From Venatoribacter pacificus (GTDB taxonomy: Bacteria; Pseudomonadota; Gammaproteobacteria; Pseudomonadales; Oceanobacteraceae): a DNA stretch of 64,000 nucleotides. The position numbers and the translations under genes are program-made. Shown here piece after piece: positions 26,024 to 37,600 of this stretch (the first letter of the stretch is position 1; every line of letters starts with the position of its first letter). Under the pieces are notes generated by a model, which did not search any database, was not told where the DNA came from, and worked only from the letters and a program-made list of their open reading frames with translations. The stretch lies in the NCBI RefSeq assembly GCF_025318105.1, contig NZ_JAOANI010000009.1:157361-221360 (forward strand), in the 5' to 3' direction.

Positions 26024-29000
26024 TTATTGGACCTTTACTTTGTAGCGAAACTTGAATTCCGGCTGGCTGCTGCCAGACGCGGGGTTTAACGTGCCTTTCG
26101 GCATAAAACGGATATAGGTGACATTGGCGTCATAGCCTTCGGCATCGGGTTGTGGAACGTAGCCGTAAGTAATGCCATCGCTGCTGTCGTTATCGTTGGA
26201 GAAATCGAGATCGTCATTAGCCGCAGCTAATGATGCAAAGCTGTAGGTGAGGCCGCTGTTAGTAGCTCCCTGAATGAATTCCGCCGGGCCTGCGCCATTA
26301 AAATCGGCGACATAAAGGCTGGTGGTGGCAGCAATTTGTTCGTCAATAACCAGAGTGTCAGCATCGGTCTGGCCTTCACCCTGATTTAACGCAGTCAGGG
26401 TATAAATAATTTCTGCACCCGGAATGGCTTTGGGGTTAGTGCTGCCATTAACCGGATCAGAAATAACTTCAGCGTTTTTCGTCAGATTTAATTGCGGGAA
26501 GAGCAGAATCGGATAGCTCAGATCTTTACTGCTGAATACGAGATTTTCATAGCCTTCTTCCGCTCTGATGCTGGCTTTCCAGTTACCCGCGGAGGCATCT
26601 GTTGCCATTGTGATGCTGTATTCATAAACCTTAACGGCATTGCTGGCAGCAACAGGCGTTAAGGTGGTGTTATTAAGTAACTGATTGCCACTTGGGTCGA
26701 ATAAACTCAATGTCGCAGCGGTAATATCGTCAGCACCGAAAGGGTCGGATACTTCGCCGCGAATATAAATTGCCTGCCCACGTTGAGCGGCATTGAGAGT
26801 GTTACCACCAGGGTATGGCGCGTCATAAAGTGCAACGCTATCAACATTAATAACCGTGTTGGAGGTCAGTGCGACCTGACTGTTGTTGCCGTTACGGCGC
26901 AGGAACAGGTCGACAGGATCTGAGTATTGGCTGCCAGACTGGCGGATGCTGATCTGCAAAATATCACCATTTAATAATGGTTCTGCATTTTGCACGCTAA
27001 GGTCGGTATTAAATTCCCGGATAACTTCCAGTCCGCTGTTATTGCTGGCGGTCAGCAGTTCGGCGGTCAGCGTCCGACTGGCCAGCAGTATGTCTGTACC
27101 GGAGCGTCTGGCTGACAGGCGGATATCAAAGGTATGGTTATAGGCACTGTTATCACCACCGTCGTAACCATTGCGGGCATAAAAACGGAATGGAATACCC
27201 TGACTGTAATTCAGCAACATATCCGTTTGCAGCGCAGGGGTTAACTGCCAGTTAATTGTGCTGTTATTGGTAATCTCGATTGCGGAGCTGCTGTCCGTCG
27301 TTGCTACCCGGGTCAGGGTGAGGTTTGGCTGTAAATAGAGAGGCTTATTGCCTTCGATGCTGAGAGCACTGTTAACCGTGATTACGGGTGACGTCAGAGA
27401 CAGATTCAGTTTAGCTCCGCTGAGGATTGCAGTGTTGGTAAAGCTGTCACTATCCTGAGCACCGGAAGACAAGACGCCATCAATCGTCAGAATGCGTGAC
27501 TCACCGGCTGGTATTGTCAACGCAGAAAGACTGACTACGCCGCGGCCGAAATTTCCGGCAGGTGCTGCTTGTGTTGTTAATTGCGCACCGACAGGGTGAC
27601 TGAAAACCTGAAAGCTGCTGATCAGTGAAGGGATATGATCTGTCAGTGTCATATTGCTCACTACAGCAGCGCCACTGTTTGTGATTTCAATTTCAAAGCG
27701 CAGCGTATCGCCCGGACGAACCTGACCACCATTCAGATCCAACACCCGTTTAACTGAAGTACTGAGGTCCGGATCAACAATGGAGAGAGTAATCTTCTGA
27801 CTGTTATTACTCATGCGGTGATCGAAGGTATTGCTGCTGGTACTGATTGACAGACTTTCGCTGTTAAGAGTGGTTGCAGTCGTGGACAGAGTAACTGACA
27901 GATCACCGTACTGATTACTGGCCAGATTGCTGAGCTGACAAATAACCGCATTGCTCTGCGATGAACACAGCCAGTTGTTGCCAGAGAACGACGACAGGCT
28001 AAGGCCGTCAGCCAGAGGAATTTCAACCTGAACTGCATTGGCTGAACGGGGACCATTATTGGTGACACGGAGTGCCAGCACGGCATTATCACCACGTTGT
28101 ACTGTTGCCGGATTGTTCACCGTGAGGCTGAGATCGGCGACATCGCGATTCGGAATACTGATAATTTCTGCGCTCAGATAGACGCGATCCTGACCACTGG
28201 TATAGACCGATGTAACGGACTGAGAGCCGGCCGTAAGGTAGTTGCCGATATTGTAAATATCTACGTCGACACCGGAGGTGCTGCTGGCGGTCGAGTTGGA
28301 ATAGGAGTTGAACTGATTCCCCTGAGGGTTACCGCTGCCGCTTAATACAGAGCCGTTGAAGCGCAGGTTTTCTGAGTTGGAAATATCAGCATCGCCTTCC
28401 CAGGTAATGTGCGCGTGTTTGCCACCCAGTGCTGCCGGATTATCGGCTACAACGAAGTTATTTGGGGTAAGGGTAATCGAGTTGTTCCAGAAATTACGGA
28501 AACCATCAAAAATATTCACTACCCGCAGAGGCTCCTGCGCGTTTTCATACACAATCACCAGAGCCCAGCCACCGTAAGCCCGACCACCATTGCAGTAAGA
28601 ATTACTGCGATCGAAGGTGAGCCTGGAGACGCTGTAGTTGGCGTTCCCAGAGCTGACACGATTGGTTACGTCTGCCCGTGCACTGTAATAACTAAGGTTG
28701 TCGATATTCTCGTTGTAAATCACGTCGGCGCTGATGTCTGAACCAGCGAAACGAACCTCGTTGTCGTTACTGCCCGAACCTGACCAGTACAGATATGCGG
28801 CAACGACGCTGCTGCCGGAGGGAATGCTGATGTCTGCACTGGAGCTGTTGAGTTGAGAGCAGCCATTATTACCGCCACGCATGGTATTACCGGTCAGGGC
28901 AAACGACAGATTGCCGGCGTAGCTTTCGCGCAGCACAATATTTTCGGCGGCAAGCGGAGAGGAGGAAATGAGTACCAGAACGAAGACGAGCGTAATCCCT

Positions 29001-29065
29001 TCCAGTCGGAAGAACAGGACAGGGTTATCAATAATCTTAGTGTGAAACGTAATCCGTTCGTTCAA
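26024..29065 (-). CDS. Large exported multi-domain DUF11 protein (1013 aa)
   Basis: First gene of the operon. A long N-terminal signal segment (about 22-40, ending PLAA) leads to a domain of about 260 residues resembling DUF3344-type surface modules (GNTMRGGNNGC, then AAYLYWSGSG, and a GGWALVIVYE strand). It is followed by two DUF11 domains (about 315-430 and 435-560), a beta-sandwich region to about 870 and a final DUF11 domain with NPKAIPGAEIIYTLTALNQG (about 880-900). The end is a strand, YKVKVQ. No anchor is visible. The only start in frame with a signal peptide is TTG 29065, with GGA near it, so the start is moderately certain. Four or more cysteines lie in the first third and could pair. 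Function is unknown; a secreted adhesin or matrix protein is possible. Confidence 0.7.
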   Translation of the reverse strand: MNERITFHTKIIDNPVLFFRLEGITLVFVLVLISSSPLAAENIVLRESYAGNLSFALTGNTMRGGNNGCSQLNSSSADISIPSGSSVVAAYLYWSGSGSNDNEVRFAGSDISADVIYNENIDNLSYYSARADVTNRVSSGNANYSVSRLTFDRSNSYCNGGRAYGGWALVIVYENAQEPLRVVNIFDGFRNFWNNSITLTPNNFVVADNPAALGGKHAHITWEGDADISNSENLRFNGSVLSGSGNPQGNQFNSYSNSTASSTSGVDVDIYNIGNYLTAGSQSVTSVYTSGQDRVYLSAEIISIPNRDVADLSLTVNNPATVQRGDNAVLALRVTNNGPRSANAVQVEIPLADGLSLSSFSGNNWLCSSQSNAVICQLSNLASNQYGDLSVTLSTTATTLNSESLSISTSSNTFDHRMSNNSQKITLSIVDPDLSTSVKRVLDLNGGQVRPGDTLRFEIEITNSGAAVVSNMTLTDHIPSLISSFQVFSHPVGAQLTTQAAPAGNFGRGVVSLSALTIPAGESRILTIDGVLSSGAQDSDSFTNTAILSGAKLNLSLTSPVITVNSALSIEGNKPLYLQPNLTLTRVATTDSSSAIEITNNSTINWQLTPALQTDMLLNYSQGIPFRFYARNGYDGGDNSAYNHTFDIRLSARRSGTDILLASRTLTAELLTASNNSGLEVIREFNTDLSVQNAEPLLNGDILQISIRQSGSQYSDPVDLFLRRNGNNSQVALTSNTVINVDSVALYDAPYPGGNTLNAAQRGQAIYIRGEVSDPFGADDITAATLSLFDPSGNQLLNNTTLTPVAASNAVKVYEYSITMATDASAGNWKASIRAEEGYENLVFSSKDLSYPILLFPQLNLTKNAEVISDPVNGSTNPKAIPGAEIIYTLTALNQGEGQTDADTLVIDEQIAATTSLYVADFNGAGPAEFIQGATNSGLTYSFASLAAANDDLDFSNDNDSSDGITYGYVPQPDAEGYDANVTYIRFMPKGTLNPASGSSQPEFKFRYKVKVQ

Positions 29066-29124
29066 GCCAAAATCCGTACTCGGGTGCCAAAAATCAGGCG
29101 TTAGTAAATTCGCGTAACGGCGGC

Positions 29125-29153
29125 ATTCTAGGTAGGGCGTAAGTTTGAGTCAA
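29125..29153 (-). promoter_or_regulatory. Sigma70-type promoter of the DUF11 operon
   Basis: Read leftward, TTGACT (29153-29148) and TAGAAT (29130-29125) are separated by 17 bases, close to the ideal sigma70 promoter. It lies 60 bases before the TTG start of the first operon gene. Confidence 0.75.
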
Positions 29154-29894
29154 TTTGCTGTCAGAGACTGAGAGAGATATTAAAGTGTGATGTAACACGC
29201 TGTTTTTATGGAATTATTTTTGTTTACTTAAAAAGTGACGTTTTTCCTCACATTCAATTAGTTTCTTGGAAAGAATCTTAAAAAAACACCCGTCATAACT
29301 GTCGATTATGAGGTGAATGTGACGAAAAGTGTCAAGTGAAGCTTTTTTCAGAAAAATCGTAACCATATGTAACCTGTTGAGTATTTTTGTGACATTGATA
29401 TAACTATTGATATGCATCAGTTAACACTTGCGGTGTTGGTGCCATGAAAATGACAAAAATACGGCCATTCTTAATGTTACAATGATATCTATTCGTGTTT
29501 TTATTCTTATTCAATTACTGCGTTTAATTTGGAATATTGGTTTTATTCAATGTCTTTCAGCGCATACCGTTTGACTGGAGTGCGGAGCGTTTTTAAGCCG
29601 TAATAAAACGAGCAGGTTGATCAGCCGAGGCCAGGGCGGGGAGGCATGTTTTATTGTCGAGTCGCAGGTATTCAGATTGGACTCTGGCTTATCCCGGTAG
29701 TAATAGGCTGAGTATTACAGCAGGGCGCATGTGGGTCGAGTGAGACATCTGGGTCGTTTGAAAAGCCTGGTCGCGTGAAGCGCAGAGTCTGAAAACAGAC
29801 TGTGCTTTGGTATGTGCACATCCGTAAGGTAATCCAGTTGGCGGAATGGTCATTGATGCGTGTCGATCAGCGTGTCTGAGGGTCTGGCGCAGCA
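29154..29894. other. Long intergenic region, AT-rich in its left half
   Basis: About 740 bases between the DUF11 promoter and the porin terminator hold no convincing gene. The left part (to about 29560) is clearly richer in A and T than its surroundings; such DNA can be a target of nucleoid silencers, by inference. The right part contains two hairpins, 29700-29718 (GTAATA/TATTAC) and 29780-29805 (CAGACT paired with AGTCTG, loop AAAA), but neither is followed by a T-run. A small leftward ORF at 29214-29417 has no ribosome site and no recognisable similarity. Confidence 0.5.
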
Positions 29895-29924
29895 ATAAAA
29901 AACCCGGCCGGAGCCGGGTTTTTG
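29895..29924. terminator. Terminator after the porin gene
   Basis: AACCCGGC/GCCGGGTT stem with a CGGA loop, A-tract on the left and T-tract on the right; it serves the leftward porin gene 20 bases upstream. Confidence 0.85.
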
Positions 29925-29944
29925 TCAGACGCGTCAGGTGCAGA

Positions 29945-31090
29945 TCAGAAGCTGTACTTGGCGGTGAAGTGCAGGCGGTTCAGATCGCCTTCGTTCTTGG
30001 TGGTGGTCACTTTTTCCAGTGTCGCCATGCTGTATTCCACACCATAGGTGACTTCTTTGGTTGGGGAATACATCAGGTTCAGACGGGTGCTGCTTGATGA
30101 TTCGACCAGGCCTGCAGCAATGGTGTCGTCATCGTAGTCAGCATCCAGCATGGAGTAAGCAATGGTGCTGCGCATCTTATCGTTCCAGAAGTGGCGATAA
30201 GCAACAAAGGCTGCGCTGACGGTTGTAGCTTCCAGATCGCCAGATGCGGATACGGTTGCATCATTAACCGCACCTAAGCCGACATAACGACCGACGTTAC
30301 CGTTTGTGTAGCTGAATTTCAGGTCATCAGCGCCAACTTTAACCATGCCGGACAAGCTGATACCGAAGCCATTGGTGGATTCATCAACGCCATTCTTAAC
30401 GCCATCCTGTACGGCCATCTGACGTGCGATCGCAGCAACGGTAAAGGCATGGTCACCGGCTTTGATATTGTAACGGGCAACGATGTCAGGCAGCCCGGCG
30501 TCATCAGTTACGCCAGTGCCGGCGATGGTGTTTTCCGGGTTTTCCAGAGCAAACTGGAAGTCACCCATGGTGTAGCGGATCTGTGCCTGACGGTTAAATA
30601 CAGTACCGTCACTTACGCCGAGGAAGTCCACGGTTTCCGGCAGGGCACCTACGTTCATAAACGTCGACCAGGTCTGACCAAAAGTCAGATTGTTATAGGT
30701 GAAGAACGCATGGCGTAAGCGAGGGTTATAGGAGTTGGAAACAACCTCGTTACCAGCTCCACCTGCCGCGAGTGCCGTCAGAAAATCCATTTCAATAAAA
30801 CCGGTTACTTTCTCACCGCTGTCGGTGGTGGTAACGGTTTTAAAGTTCAGACGTGACGATTTGGCACTGAAGTCGACACTGCTGGTTTCTTCGCCAGTAC
30901 CGCCACTGGTTGGAATTTGCGATGGAACATAAAAATCACGTCCCAGAGCGGCGGCGCCAATATCACCGTCAGAATAAGTGCTCATCATGGCGTCCATCTT
31001 GATATAGCCGCCATAGCTGAACTCGGTATTTGCTGCCTGAACAGCCATCGGCAGTGCCGCGGCTAACAGAATTGCAGAAGTCTTACGCAT
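29945..31090 (-). CDS. DcaP-like outer membrane porin
   Basis: A 381-residue outer membrane protein with a signal peptide (ending VQA-A near 20), the opening FSYGGYIKMDAMMS typical of DcaP-like porins and a C-terminal KYSF, so the last residue is phenylalanine as in barrel proteins recognised by BamA. Most of the sequence alternates polar and aromatic residues. DcaP porins admit dicarboxylic acids and some antibiotics. ATG 31090 has GGAGAG upstream; the longer frame from 31162 has no sense as a signal peptide. Its upstream region carries a copy of the TAGACC-like element shared with the acetate genes. Confidence 0.85.
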   Translation of the reverse strand: MRKTSAILLAAALPMAVQAANTEFSYGGYIKMDAMMSTYSDGDIGAAALGRDFYVPSQIPTSGGTGEETSSVDFSAKSSRLNFKTVTTTDSGEKVTGFIEMDFLTALAAGGAGNEVVSNSYNPRLRHAFFTYNNLTFGQTWSTFMNVGALPETVDFLGVSDGTVFNRQAQIRYTMGDFQFALENPENTIAGTGVTDDAGLPDIVARYNIKAGDHAFTVAAIARQMAVQDGVKNGVDESTNGFGISLSGMVKVGADDLKFSYTNGNVGRYVGLGAVNDATVSASGDLEATTVSAAFVAYRHFWNDKMRSTIAYSMLDADYDDDTIAAGLVESSSSTRLNLMYSPTKEVTYGVEYSMATLEKVTTTKNEGDLNRLHFTAKYSF

Positions 31091-31154
31091 GTCGCTCTCC
31101 TTATTATCATAGTTGTGCCTGCTCACTATGGTGCACAGTTTCTGTGCGACGAAA

Positions 31155-31170
31155 TTAGCCAAAGGTCGAA
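31155..31170 (-). promoter_or_regulatory. Candidate carboxylate-regulon box upstream of the porin
   Basis: TTAGCCAAAGGTCGAA matches the box at 38154-38169 (TTAGACCAAGGTCGTA) at 13 of 16 positions. It lies 65 bases upstream of the porin start, the same distance as the box before the DUF4212 gene. A second short element, CACTATGGTGC, is at 31124-31134. The regulator is not proven; CrbR is the candidate. Confidence 0.4.
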
Positions 31171-31632
31171 GCTGTGCGATGTTACGTAGAAGTACTTACT
31201 AACTCTCTGTTGAACTACGGGTAAGCCTCAATGATGTAAAACAGCACCGGACGCCGGTATCGGTGTACCGCTTTGGTGCACTTTGACGCTGGTCGCGGGC
31301 ATTTGGTTAGATCTGTTTTATACCGTTATCTATTTATTGATACTTCTTTTAATAAAGGTTATTCATTCAGGACAGGCACAGGTGAATATCCGCTACAGAG
31401 CAAAGCATCGGCTGGTTTTTCTTTATATTTCAGCAGGATAAGACACAGGAAACACTGGTTCAGCATACCTGATAAGGGTATTAAGTAGTGGCTGAGGCTT
31501 TTCTGACTGACCGTCGTTTGAGGCACAGAAGCCCCTGTTTAAACAGAGAATGTGTTGCGGATTGTGTGTTATGCCGATTTTGGCCAAGACAGTCTGCCTT
31601 TATTAAGCGTGGCCGCCGGGTTTATCTGCCGA

Positions 31633-31647
31633 TAGACCATTGTCTAA
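31633..31647 (+). promoter_or_regulatory. Candidate carboxylate-regulon box upstream of acs
   Basis: TAGACCATTGTCTAA, an imperfect inverted repeat (TAGAC/GTCTA), lies 98 bases before the acs start codon. It resembles the boxes at 38155 and 49888. The 650-base gap around it, between porin and acs, holds no gene that I can support. Confidence 0.45.
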
Positions 31648-31744
31648 TTTGGGGAATAGCGGCCGGTCACTCAATATGAGCCATATGATATTCATTGCCG
31701 CCGGGCATTAGCGAGCTTTAAAAATAATCACTAGGGAGAACGCT

Positions 31745-33697
<1,953 letters not shown>

Positions 33698-33737
33698 TCA
33701 GCCGGGATGAGTTCTAATTCATCCCGCTGTTAACAAT

Positions 33738-33769
33738 AACTGTCCAGAGAATACTCTGGGCAGTTTTTT
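33738..33769 (+). terminator. Terminator after acs
   Basis: AACTGTCCAGAG pairs with CTCTGGGCAGTT (one T-G pair), followed by six T. Between it and the acs stop lies a second hairpin, GGGATGA/TCATCCC (33704-33724), without a T-run. Confidence 0.8.
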
Positions 33770-33866
33770 GCGTTTTTACAGCAGATACAAGCATCCGCTG
33801 AGAAAATGTCGCACAATAACAATAGTCAGTGGTTAAACCGCTGAGCAGGATTCTCCGGAGGGGACT

Positions 33867-34541
33867 ATGCAGCTCGCACAAAAAATCATCATTGCTGATG
33901 ACCACCCATTATTCCGTACCGCCATGCAGCAGGCCGTTAAGCAGCTGGTGCCAGACGTGACGATTGAGCAGGCAGAATCGCTGCCGGAATTACAGCAGAT
34001 TGTGGAGCAGCATAAAGACGCTGATCTGATTTTGCTGGATTTACAAATGCCCGGCGCACACGGCTATTCAGGTCTGGTATTTCTGCGTTCGCATTACCCG
34101 GCGATTCCGGTCATTGTCGTCTCGGCCTGTGAAGATCCGGCTATTATGTGTCAGGCGATCGATCATGAAGCGTCCGGTTATATTTCCAAGTCATCACCGC
34201 TGGAACATATCGCCAAAGCCATAGAAATGGTGTTGCAGGGGGATATCTATCTGCCCGATGCCGCACGCCGTCATCAGCATCAACCGAACCAGAATGCACT
34301 GGATCTGGCTGAGCGTCTGGCCAGTCTGACCCCGCAGCAATTCCGCGTACTGACCATGATGTCGGAAGGCATGCTGAACAAGCAAATCGCCTACGATCTG
34401 GATGTCAGCGAAGCGACCATTAAAGCGCACGTAACCGCCATTTTCCGCAAGCTTGGCGTGCGTACCCGTACTCAGGCCGTCATCTCGGTACAGAGTCTGG
34501 ACTTTGAAAAACCCGATACCCTGATGGCGAATCAGGTGTGA
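33867..34541 (+). CDS. crbR: LuxR-family response regulator (CrbR/ErdR-like)
   Basis: A 224-residue response regulator. The receiver domain (1-120) has the acidic pair D11-D12, phospho-acceptor D58 (LILLDLQMPG) and a K (about 107) in YISKSSP. The C-terminal LuxR helix-turn-helix (about 150-215) includes LTPQQFRVLTMMSEGMLNKQ and SEATIKAHVTAIFRKL. The place between acs and a kinase with an SLC5 transporter domain matches the CrbS/CrbR (MxtR/ErdR) pair known to activate acs in Vibrio and Pseudomonas. The symbol is by context and family. A GGAGGGG ribosome site precedes the ATG. It ends at a bidirectional terminator that separates it from the leftward crbS. Confidence 0.85.
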   Translation: MQLAQKIIIADDHPLFRTAMQQAVKQLVPDVTIEQAESLPELQQIVEQHKDADLILLDLQMPGAHGYSGLVFLRSHYPAIPVIVVSACEDPAIMCQAIDHEASGYISKSSPLEHIAKAIEMVLQGDIYLPDAARRHQHQPNQNALDLAERLASLTPQQFRVLTMMSEGMLNKQIAYDLDVSEATIKAHVTAIFRKLGVRTRTQAVISVQSLDFEKPDTLMANQV

Positions 34542-34572
34542 AGCTGATCGGCTAATGATGATCAGTATGCAA

Positions 34573-34603
34573 TAAAAAAACAGGAGCCAGGCTCCTGTTT
34601 TTT
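34573..34603. terminator. Bidirectional terminator between crbR and crbS
   Basis: CAGGAGC/GCTCCTG stem flanked by eight A and six T stops transcription of the two convergent genes. Confidence 0.85.
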
Positions 34604-34635
34604 ATGCGCGCTATTTTTATGGGCAGCGTTTTTTA

Positions 34636-37600
34636 TTAACGGATCAGTCGTCTGATCAATGCCCGCAATGCCGCCGGGCGCACGGGTTTTTTCAGAAAGT
34701 AGAAACCAAGGGATTTGGCTTCTTCGGCGACCGACGGCCGTGGGTCTGCGGAAATTAAAACGCCGGGGATCTCTTCGTTAAAATGGCGCCGCAGCATGGA
34801 CATTACCTGCAGGCCGGTCACGTCATTATCGAGCTGATAATCGGCCAGCATTATCTGCGGTTTAAACGGCACCTGTTCGGCCTCCTGTTCATCACTGCAG
34901 CTGAATACATCGCACTGCCAGCTGCTGAGCAGGGCATTCATACCCGCCAGCACTTCGGCGTCGTTATCGATACAGAAAGTCTGCAATCCTTCGAAGCTGC
35001 CCGATACCCGCGCCTGTTGGTCGCGGTTATCCTGTTTCACGACATCCGCCTCGGTCAGCGGCAGAGTGATGCGGAAACGGGTGCCATTACCCACCCAGGA
35101 ATCGACTTCAACGCTGTGGCCCATGCGTTTCGCCATACGATCGACAATGGCCAGACCCAGTCCCAGGCCTTTGCTGTCTTGCTTCCCCTGATTCAGGCGT
35201 TTGAATTCACCAAAAATTTCACCGAGTTTGGAGCGCGGAATACCGGGGCCGGTATCCCAGACTTCGATCACCAGCTGCTCGCCACGTTTACGGCAGCCGA
35301 GCAGAATACCGCCGTTATGGGTATAGCGTACGGCGTTACTGAGCAGGTTCTGCACAATACGGCGTAACCAGTGCGCATCGCTTAATACCCAGTAGTCACA
35401 AGGACGGAAACGCAGCACTAGACCTTTTTCGGCGGCCAGTGCGGTGAACTCATCACGCAGCGGTTTCAGTACGGCGCTCAGCTGAATAGGGTGCAGGCTG
35501 GGCTCTATCACGCCGGCGTCCAGCTTGGATATTTCCACCAGTACCGACAACACATCTTCGGCGGATTGCAGAGAGCCTTCCAGATGCGTCAGTAAATGAC
35601 GCTGATCGGCCGACAGATCGTGCTGCGCCAGGGTTGAAGCAAACAGCTTGGCGGCATTCAGCGGCTGCATCAGATCGTGCCCGGCGGCGGCCAGAAAACG
35701 CGTTTTACTGGTATTGGCTTCAATTAATTGAGAGGTCAGATCGCCCAATTGCTGAGTGCTTTTTTCGACCCGGCGTTCGAGGGTGATATTGGCTTCTTTT
35801 AACGCCTGCTCGGCTTTGCGGTGAACCGTGATGTCGGTAAAACTGGTAACGAAACCACCGTCAGGCATTGGATGGCCCTGCATAGAAATCACCACACCAT
35901 TAGGCAGCAGACGTTCGAACTGGTGGGCGGAACCGGCACTTAAAAAACGCATTCTGCGTGCGACCTGTTGCTCTATGCTGCCGGGGCCGCAGAACCCCCG
36001 TTCGGCATTAAACGCAATAATATCGGCAACGGGCTTACCGACCTGAATAAAGCCCGGCGGGTAATTAAACAATTCCAGATAGCGGCGATTCCAGGCCACT
36101 AAATTGAGATTACGGTCAACCACGCTGACGCCCTGATGCAGATTTTCCACGGCGGCCTGCAACTGCTCGCGGCTCATGGCAAAGGCCTGGCTGGCTTCAC
36201 TGGCGAGGAAGGCCAGGTCGCGGATCTGAATCTGCTCGCCACCGAGCAACGTGGAGAAAATCACCCGCGCCGAAGAGGAACCAACCACCGACGCCAGCAG
36301 CTTTTCGGCATCGTGCAGCAGCTCGTTAGACGCCATCGCGTGGTCGTATTGAATGCCATGATGTGATTGATAATCGGCGAAAAAGGATTCGGCTTTTTTG
36401 TAACCCAGAATACGTTCCAGCACCACGCGCACGTCATCCACTTTACAGGTAAACGACGGCGCCACCTGATTACCCGGATTCAGCGCTTTGGTGCTGGTAA
36501 AGTCTGAGGCCAGCATGCGTTCCCGCACTGAAGCGTTGGTGACCACTGAAAAGAAAATATACAGCGAGACGTTAACCGACAGGCTGAGAATAACGCCAAA
36601 GCTGAAGTCATCCAGATTCAGCCCCAGCATCCGGTAAGGCGTTGTGTCACTTTGCTCAATACCTTGCGCCAACACTGGCCAGAGCAGGGTATAAATCCAG
36701 ATAAACGTGCCGCTTACCAGACCGGCAATGGCTCCCTGACGGTTGCCGCCCTGCCAGATAAGGCCGCCAATTAACGGTGGAGAAAATTGCGCCACCGCGG
36801 CAAAAGACAGCAGGCCGATGGCGGCCAGCGATTCAAATTCTCCCACCATGCGGTAAAACAGATACGAACCCAGAATCATCACCACAATCACCATGCGACG
36901 CACGGTAAGCACCAGAGTGCGCACGCTGGAAGACTGCTGAATATCGCTTTGTTGCTGGGTATTACGGAAAAATGCCGGCAGCACCAGTTCGTTTGACACC
37001 ATGGTGCTGATGGCAATGGTGGCCACAATAATCATGCCGGTGGCCGCGCTGCCACCGCCGATAAAAGCAATAATGGCCAGAGCATCCTGGCCAAGAGAGA
37101 CCGGCAGACTGAGTACATAGGTGTCCGGAGTAAAACCCAGGTCGCGCATAAATAAATGACCGGTTAAAGCAATGGGCACCACAAACAGCAGCATCAGCAC
37201 CAGATACAGCGGAAACATCCAGCGCGCGGTATGAATATGGCGCACCGATTCATTTTCAATCACACCCACCTGAAACTGACGCGGCAGACAAAGAATGGCA
37301 AAACCGGCCAGCAGGCTCTGCAAAACAAAGGCGAGGGAAATGACATCGCTGCTGAACAGGGCATGATCAGGCATCACCGTTTTGGACAGCGTTAATAAAT
37401 CCAGCGGAGAATCGAACAGGAATGTCATAACCCAGATGCCAACCGCGAGAATGGCCAACAGCTTCACCATCGATTCAAACGCCACCGCCAGAATCATCCC
37501 CGGATGCTGCTCGCTGGCATCGATATCGCGGGTGCCGAATACAATCACAAACAGCGCCATCGCCCAGCTGATGTGAAAGGCGGTGTCTTGCCAGAAATAG

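Noticed and set aside
29214..29417. Leftward frame of 67 codons in the AT-rich block
   Set aside because: No ribosome site, no recognisable domain; chance frames are expected in AT-rich DNA.
29560..29890. Possible structured RNA or c-di-GMP riboswitch between the DUF11 operon and the porin
   Set aside because: Two short hairpins are present, but the conserved riboswitch core could not be found and no transcript boundary is evident.
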